Position numbers and translations under genes: made by a program. From NCBI RefSeq assembly GCF_009671065.1, contig NZ_CP046027.1:682001-746000 (forward strand): DNA of 64,000 bases, given 5' to 3'. This DNA comes from Neisseria brasiliensis (GTDB lineage: Bacteria; Pseudomonadota; Gammaproteobacteria; Burkholderiales; Neisseriaceae). Below are positions 59,397 through 64,000 of the stretch, one piece after another; the first letter of the stretch is position 1; the number at the start of each line of letters is the position of its first letter. Under the pieces are notes generated by a model, which was not told the DNA's origin, made no database searches, and was given only the letters and a program-made list of their open reading frames with translations.

Positions 59397-60326
59397 ATGG
59401 ATTCGATTATTGAACTGCGACACTTAAAAACCCTGCTGGCATTGGAAGAAACCGGCAGCGTTTCCTTGGCGGCCAAACGCGTTTTCCTGACGCAATCGGC
59501 CTTGTCGCATCAAATCCGGGCTTTGGAAAACTATTACGGCACTCCCTTGTTTGAGCGCAAATCCACCCCCTTGCGCTTTACACCGGCAGGGGAACGCCTG
59601 CTGCAACTGGCACGCGATTTGTTGCCGCAGGTGGCCACTGCCGAGCGCGATTTGGCGCAGATTATTGAAGGAGAAGCGGGTGAATTGCGCGTGGCGGTGG
59701 AATGCCATACCTGTTTCGACTGGCTGATGCCAGCAATGGGGGAATTTCGTCCGTTATGGCCGCAAGTGGAATTAGATATTGTTTCCGGCTTCCACGTCGA
59801 TCCGGTCGGCTTGCTGCTGCAACACCGTGCCGATGTGGCGATTGTTTCCGAAGCCGAGCCGCAACCGGGTATTACCTATTTCCCGCTGTTTTCTTATGAA
59901 ATGGTCGGCATTTGTGCCAAAGACCATCCGCTGGCGCATAAAAATATTTGGGAAGCGGAAGACTTTGCCGACGAAACGCTGATTACCTACCCCGTTCCCG
60001 ACGACATGTTGGATTTGGTGAAAAAAGTATTGAAGCCAAAAGGCGTGAATCCGCCACGCCGCCACAGCGAATTGACCATCGCCATTATCCAATTGGTCGC
60101 CAGCCGCCGCGGTATTGCCGCCCTGCCTTATTGGACAGTGATGCCGTATTTGGAAAAAGGCTACGTTACTTCATGCAAAATCACTTCAGACGGCCTGCGC
60201 AGCGAACTTTACGCCGCCATGCGCACAGAAGACGTGAACAAAAGCTATATTGATAACTTCTGCCAAATTGTACGCGACCGCAGCTTTGCCGATTTATCGG
60301 GCTTGAGCGTATTGGAAATGAAATAA
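59397..60326 (+). CDS. metR: LysR-type regulator, MetR
   Basis: The 309-residue protein is close to E. coli MetR: IELRHLKTLLALEETGSVSL, TQSALSHQI in the helix-turn-helix, LFERKSTPLRFTPAGERLLQ, AVECHTCFDWLMPAM (EAVECH-type block near 101) and ASRRGIAALPYW near 235. MetR activates methionine biosynthesis genes with homocysteine as coinducer; no met gene is adjacent here. A DUS stands between the candidate operator and the ATG, and another is in the gene (about 60187). Confidence 0.93.
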   Translation: MDSIIELRHLKTLLALEETGSVSLAAKRVFLTQSALSHQIRALENYYGTPLFERKSTPLRFTPAGERLLQLARDLLPQVATAERDLAQIIEGEAGELRVAVECHTCFDWLMPAMGEFRPLWPQVELDIVSGFHVDPVGLLLQHRADVAIVSEAEPQPGITYFPLFSYEMVGICAKDHPLAHKNIWEAEDFADETLITYPVPDDMLDLVKKVLKPKGVNPPRRHSELTIAIIQLVASRRGIAALPYWTVMPYLEKGYVTSCKITSDGLRSELYAAMRTEDVNKSYIDNFCQIVRDRSFADLSGLSVLEMK

Positions 60327-60469
60327 TTTGATGTTTCATTAACAAGGCCGTCTGAACGATTCAGACAGCACGATTCAGACGGTCTTTGATGTAAAGAATA
60401 GTAAACCGCCCCAAAAAAGTGTAGAATACGCCCCGTTTATCACTCTTGTCTCACGCAGACTGACCCGTC

Positions 60470-60526
60470 ATGGACCTTCCCAGTAGTTTATTGACCGAAG
60501 ACACCATCCGCAACGCCCCTCACTAA
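60470..60526 (+). CDS. Possible 18-codon leader ORF upstream of mgtE
   Basis: ATG at 60470, then codons for MDLPSSLLTEDTIRNAPH and TAA at 60524-60526. It lies about 40 bases after a TAGAAT -10-like box (60422-60427). It has no strong Shine-Dalgarno, so translation is uncertain. The N-terminus has an acidic residue and a proline within the first four positions, as in the Mg2+-sensing leader peptides of Salmonella and E. coli mgtA. The stop codon sits one base before the hairpin region that can hide the mgtE start, the right place for coupling. The frame differs from that of mgtE. Confidence 0.4.
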   Translation: MDLPSSLLTEDTIRNAPH

Positions 60527-60565
60527 TCCCGCCGAATGCTCTACCGCACGGCGGGCGGAGCATTT
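60527..60565 (+). promoter_or_regulatory. Two mutually exclusive hairpins covering the mgtE ribosome site
   Basis: Stem 1 pairs CCCGCCG (60528-60534) with CGGCGGG (60549-60555). Stem 2 pairs AATGCTC (60535-60541) with GAGCATT (60558-60564), which contains most of the GGAG Shine-Dalgarno (60557-60560). Both are perfect 7-bp helices, and their arms interlock so that they compete. Stem 2 would silence mgtE. A ribosome stopped at the leader ORF stop codon would cover both 5' arms and open the site. Confidence 0.55.
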
Positions 60566-62023
60566 ATGAGCCACGAAACAGAACACAAAATCCACGAAGC
60601 CACTGATGCCGGTGAAAGCGATGTTGAGCGCATTGCCGCCGATTTCGACCACATCCACGCGCTGTGTGAAATTCTCGAACCTGCTTTCCCGCAAATCGAA
60701 GCCGGCACGCCGATCGAAGGCGAAGCCCTGCGCCTCAAGTTCACCGAGCTGACCGTCTTATTAAGCGAATTGCACCCTGCCGACGTTGCCGACGTGCTCG
60801 AATCGCTGCCACAGCGCGAACGTAACATCGTTTGGCTGTTGGTGGCACCGGAAGACGACGGCGAAGTCTTGCTGGAAGTGTCCGATTCTGTCCGCGAAAC
60901 GCTGATTGAATCGATGGACAAAGACGAACTGCTCGCCGCCATCGATGATTTAGACGCCGACGAATTGGCCGAACTGGCCGACGATCTGCCGCACCAAGTG
61001 GTTTACGAAGCCCTGCAAACGCGTGACGAAGAAGAACGCGCGCAGGTTCAGGCGGCGATGTCGTATGAAGACGACCAAGTCGGCGCGATTATGGACTTCG
61101 AACTGGTGAGCATCCGTGCCGACGTGGCTTGTGAAGTGGTGTTGCGTTACTTGCGCCGTTTTGAAAGCCTGCCCGATCATACCGACAAAATTTTCGTGGT
61201 CGATGAAAACGATATCCTCAAAGGCGTGTTGACCATCCGCAGCCTGCTGGTGGCCGACCCCGAAGAATTGGTGGAAAACGTGATGGCCACCGATGTGGTG
61301 CGTTTCCGCCCTGACGATAATGTCGAAGAAGCCGCGCAAGCGTTTGAGCGCTATGACTTGGTGACTGCACCGGTTATCGATGAAAACAAAAAACTCATCG
61401 GCCGTATCACCATTGACGAAATTGTCGACGTAATCCGTGAAGAATCCGAAGCCGACATGTTGAACATGGCCGGTTTGCAGGAAGAAGAAGACTTGTTTGC
61501 GCCGATTTTGGATTCGGTGAAAAACCGCTGGATGTGGCTCGCCATCAACCTGTGTACCGCCTTTCTCGCCAGCCGCGTGATTGGTGCGTTTGAAGGCAGC
61601 ATTGAAAAAATCGTCGCCTTGGCTGCTTTAATGCCGATTGTGGCCGGCATCGGCGGCAACTCGGGCAACCAAACCATTACCATGATTGTGCGCGCGATGG
61701 CGGTCGGTCAGATTACCGGCATTCAAGCGAGCAAACTGCTAAAAAAAGAAGTCGGCGTGGCCTTGGTCAACGGCGTGTTATGGGGCAGCGTGATGGGGTT
61801 GATTTCATGGGTGTTGTACGACAATTTGGGCATCGGCTTGGTGATGGTCGCCGCCATGACCTTAAACCTGCTCTTGGCCGCCACCGTAGGTGTGTTGATT
61901 CCGGTGGTGCTCGACAAAGCCGGCCGCGACCCGGCATTAGGCAGCTCGGTGCTGATTACCGCCGTCACCGACTCGGGCGGCTTCCTGATTTTCTTAGGCT
62001 TGGCAACGATTTTCCTGCTTTAA
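60566..62023 (+). CDS. mgtE: Magnesium transporter MgtE
   Basis: The 485-residue Mg2+ channel has an N-terminal alpha-solenoid domain (about 30-165, LHPADVADVLESLPQRERNI). Two CBS domains follow (about 170-290, with FVVDENDILKGVLTIRSLLV and APVIDENKKLIGRITIDEIV), then a C-terminal bundle of five membrane helices from about 320. PIVAGIGGNSGNQT near 367 and ITAVTDSGGFLIFLG near 465 are the pore signatures. Cytoplasmic Mg2+ binding to the CBS region closes the channel. The start at 60566 has GGAG 5 bases upstream; the frame from 60536 is rejected because it would start inside the hairpin. Confidence 0.95.
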   Translation: MSHETEHKIHEATDAGESDVERIAADFDHIHALCEILEPAFPQIEAGTPIEGEALRLKFTELTVLLSELHPADVADVLESLPQRERNIVWLLVAPEDDGEVLLEVSDSVRETLIESMDKDELLAAIDDLDADELAELADDLPHQVVYEALQTRDEEERAQVQAAMSYEDDQVGAIMDFELVSIRADVACEVVLRYLRRFESLPDHTDKIFVVDENDILKGVLTIRSLLVADPEELVENVMATDVVRFRPDDNVEEAAQAFERYDLVTAPVIDENKKLIGRITIDEIVDVIREESEADMLNMAGLQEEEDLFAPILDSVKNRWMWLAINLCTAFLASRVIGAFEGSIEKIVALAALMPIVAGIGGNSGNQTITMIVRAMAVGQITGIQASKLLKKEVGVALVNGVLWGSVMGLISWVLYDNLGIGLVMVAAMTLNLLLAATVGVLIPVVLDKAGRDPALGSSVLITAVTDSGGFLIFLGLATIFLL

Positions 62024-62034
62024 TATCCATATCG

Positions 62035-62065
62035 AGGCCGTCTGAACATAAGTTTCAGACGGCCT
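62035..62065. terminator. Inverted DUS pair after mgtE
   Basis: AGGCCGTCTGAA and TTCAGACGGCCT enclose CATAAG-type loop bases, 12 bases after the stop codon. Confidence 0.87.
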
Positions 62066-62157
62066 TTTCACCCGTTTTTTAATAAACAAAATCTTACAAG
62101 ACTAAATAAAAATATTGTTTTATAATTCGATAAATAATATTTTTCTTAGTTTTAACT

Positions 62158-63417
62158 ATGGATTACGATAAAATCAACCGCAAGCTGGCGATTTTGGCGG
62201 ACGCGGCCAAATACGATGTGTCCTGCTCGTCCAGCGGAGGCTCACGCAAAAACGACGGCGGCTTGGGCAACTCTTCCCGTGCGGGCATTTGCCACAGCTT
62301 CACCGAAGACGGCCGCTGCGTGTCGCTGCTCAAAATCCTGCTCACCAATCATTGCATCTACGATTGCGCCTATTGCGTGTCGCGCCGCAGTAATGACGTG
62401 CCGCGCGCCGCGTTCACGGTGGAAGAAGTGGTTGATTTGACCATGAGTTTTTACCGGCGCAACTACATCGAAGGGCTGTTTCTCAGCTCGGGTATTTTCA
62501 AAAACGCCGACTACACCATGGAACGCTTGGTGCGCATCGCCAAAAAGCTGCGCACCGAACACCGCTTCAACGGCTATATCCACCTCAAAGCCATTCCCAA
62601 AGCTTCGGATGAAATCCTGCAGGAAGCCGGACGCTATGCCGACCGCTTGAGCATCAACATGGAAATCCCCACCGTTTCAGGCTTGGAGCGGCTCGCGCCC
62701 GAGAAAAAACACACCGACATCACCCAGCCCATGCTGTTTGTCAAAAACGAAATCGCCGCCACCGCCGACAGCCGCAAAACCATCAAATCCACGCCGAAAT
62801 TCGCGCCGGCCGGACAAAGCACGCAGCTCATCATCGGCGCCAGCGGTGAAAACGACCGCCAAATCATCCACGCCGCCGGACGCTTTTATCAAAACTACGG
62901 TCTCAAGCGCGTGTATTACTCGGGCTATGTGCCGGTGTTGGAAGACAGCCGCCTGCCGCCCTTATCGGCGCAAGTGCCGCTGCGGCGTGAAAACCGCCTG
63001 TATCAGGCCGATTGGCTGATGCGGTTTTACGGTTTTGCCGACCATGAAATTCTCGACCGCGAGCAGCCGTTTCTTGATTTGGATTTCGATCCCAAACTGG
63101 CTTGGGCGCTGCGCCATCGAGCCTATTTTCCCGTGTCCTTGCAACACGCGCCGCTGGAAATGATTCTGCGCGTGCCCGGCATTGGCGTGAAATCGGCCAA
63201 ACGCATCGTGCAGGCGCGCCGCTTCCGTATGTTGACGTGGGCGCAGTTGGTGAAAATGGGCATCGCCCTCAACCGCGCGCGCTATTTCATCACCCTGCCC
63301 GAACCCAACCGCTACGCCGCCTTAATCGACAGCCCGAATTTACGCAGCCTGTTGTTGCAGCAAACCCGCTCGAAATTCATGCAAAGCGATGCGGTGCAAG
63401 GCGATTTGTTCGGCTAA
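62158..63417 (+). CDS. Radical SAM DNA modification/repair protein (UDG-linked family)
   Basis: The 419-residue protein carries the radical-SAM cluster motif CIYDCAYC (CxxxCxxC) near residue 64, after a Ser/Gly-rich CSSSGGSRKNDGGLGNSSRAG segment. The C-terminus has a helix-hairpin-helix DNA-binding motif, LRVPGIGVKSAKRIVQARR near 341-359. This combination defines the family annotated as putative DNA modification/repair protein linked to a UDG-superfamily protein (TIGR03916-type). The next gene is the expected DUF4130/TIGR03915-type partner. The reaction is unknown. The family resembles spore photoproduct lyase in plan but is not the same enzyme. Confidence 0.88.
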   Translation: MDYDKINRKLAILADAAKYDVSCSSSGGSRKNDGGLGNSSRAGICHSFTEDGRCVSLLKILLTNHCIYDCAYCVSRRSNDVPRAAFTVEEVVDLTMSFYRRNYIEGLFLSSGIFKNADYTMERLVRIAKKLRTEHRFNGYIHLKAIPKASDEILQEAGRYADRLSINMEIPTVSGLERLAPEKKHTDITQPMLFVKNEIAATADSRKTIKSTPKFAPAGQSTQLIIGASGENDRQIIHAAGRFYQNYGLKRVYYSGYVPVLEDSRLPPLSAQVPLRRENRLYQADWLMRFYGFADHEILDREQPFLDLDFDPKLAWALRHRAYFPVSLQHAPLEMILRVPGIGVKSAKRIVQARRFRMLTWAQLVKMGIALNRARYFITLPEPNRYAALIDSPNLRSLLLQQTRSKFMQSDAVQGDLFG

Positions 63418-63492
63418 ACACAACAGGCCGTCTGAAAGCCATGCACTGCTTTACCATGACTTTTCAGACGGCCCCTTCGGTGCGAAACAATC

Positions 63493-64000
63493 ATGACCAC
63501 ACCCGACCAATACACACTCATCTACGACGGCAGCTTCGACGGCCTGCTCAGCGCGGTGTTTACCGTGTATGCCGGCAAATATCCACTCGATTTTGTGCAC
63601 ATCACCGCCGCCCCCAACGATGCCGATTTGTTCGGCCACACCGTCTCCGTGACCAGCAACCCCGACCATGCCGCACGGGTGCTTGAGCGTTTGCAGCGGC
63701 AATTGGGCAGATGCGGCATTCAAACGCTGCTTTACGGTTTTCTTATCAACGATAAAGACATGCCCGACACTTTCCTGCGCATTGTCCGCTTAGCCTTGGC
63801 GCAGCCTGACCGTCCGAATATTCTCAGCGATTACGGTCACCCCGACGTGATGCAGTGGGCGCAATGGGTAAAAACCGTCGGCCGCGAAAAGCACCATATG
63901 GAAGCATTTGTGCGCTTTGAAGAATATCATGTTCAGGGCGAAGCCGAGCCGATTTACATCGCCCGCATCGAGCCGCAGTTTGATATTCTGCCGCTGATTA
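63493..64000 (+). CDS. DUF4130 / radical-SAM-linked DNA metabolism protein (partial)
   Basis: The frame opens at 63493 with MTTPDQYTLIYDGSFDGLLS and runs to the window edge without a stop, 169 residues. YDGSFDGLLSAVF is the typical start of the TIGR03915 family, in which an N-terminal DUF4130 domain is sometimes fused to a uracil-DNA-glycosylase-like domain. The family travels with the radical SAM protein just upstream. The gap of 75 bases between them contains a DUS pair (about 63424-63474). The C-terminus, and so the presence of the glycosylase domain, cannot be seen. Confidence 0.85.
   Translation, partial: MTTPDQYTLIYDGSFDGLLSAVFTVYAGKYPLDFVHITAAPNDADLFGHTVSVTSNPDHAARVLERLQRQLGRCGIQTLLYGFLINDKDMPDTFLRIVRLALAQPDRPNILSDYGHPDVMQWAQWVKTVGREKHHMEAFVRFEEYHVQGEAEPIYIARIEPQFDILPLI

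Noticed and set aside
60528..60564. H-type pseudoknot from the two mgtE hairpins
   Set aside because: The order of arms would allow it on paper, but the first loop would be 0 bases and the last only 2, too short to cross 7-bp stems. Competing hairpins are more likely.
63102..63686. 194-codon frame overlapping the radical SAM gene and its partner
   Set aside because: It is a second-frame shadow that crosses a DUS pair and both real genes; the radical SAM and DUF4130 frames carry the recognised motifs.

Overview
The window is 64 kb of a Neisseria chromosome. The clearest sign is the very large number of DNA uptake sequences (DUS). Most are of the AGGCCGTCTGAA (AG-DUS) dialect, with a few ATGCCGTCTGAA copies. 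They often sit as inverted pairs that serve as terminators between genes. The AG dialect points to a commensal of the subflava/flavescens/elongata side of the genus rather than to the meningococcus or gonococcus; the species is inferred, not shown. Gene content agrees: a Neisseria-type dcw cluster, FarR/NadR with HpaC, lipoprotein cytochrome c peroxidase, the gmhB-acyltransferase pair and sspAB beside petABC.

Layout. 1-4.7 kb: a RelBE/StbDE-type toxin-antitoxin pair, YchJ, an orphan RnfB-like ferredoxin, gapA and a second toxin-antitoxin locus whose ParE toxin is frameshifted. 4.8-9.1 kb: uvrD, then an AT-rich type II restriction-modification pair (REase plus C5 methyltransferase with a MerR-like head) that looks acquired. 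9.2-16.3 kb: OsmC, a histidine-rich metal-binding protein behind a Zur-like box, MscS, PrlC, an AI-2E family permease and an aromatic amino acid permease, with two copies of a 143-bp MITE-like element. 16.4-18.1 kb: a broken znuD zinc receptor gene (plug domain deleted, stop in the signal peptide) behind a perfect Zur palindrome. 18.3-31.3 kb: YhiN-like flavoprotein, gmhB-plsC-ygjP operon, a third (shortened) MITE copy, lipocalin, ccp, gpsA, zapB-like/zapA followed by 6S RNA, rplM-rpsI, FarR-HpaC and MurU.

31.4-50.5 kb is the complete division/cell-wall (dcw) cluster on the minus strand: mraZ-rsmH-ftsL-penA-murE-[lipoprotein]-[M23 peptidase]-murF-mraY-[truncated globin]-murD-ftsW-murG-murC-ddlB-ftsQ-ftsA-ftsZ. 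It starts at a recognisable MraZ operator and promoter. Three genes are guests in the usual order. penA natively carries residues that, in pathogens, mark mosaic alleles with reduced beta-lactam susceptibility.

50.7-64 kb: a MidA-type methyltransferase, tRNA-Met and tRNA-Ala, an RDD protein, asd, sspAB, the bc1 complex genes petABC, a Nif3 protein, metR, mgtE, and a radical-SAM/DUF4130 DNA-metabolism pair running off the end. The most novel-looking item is the mgtE leader: a possible 18-codon upstream ORF beginning Met-Asp-Leu-Pro stops one base before two mutually exclusive 7-bp hairpins, one of which hides the mgtE ribosome binding site. This has the layout of a translation-attenuation Mg2+ sensor.
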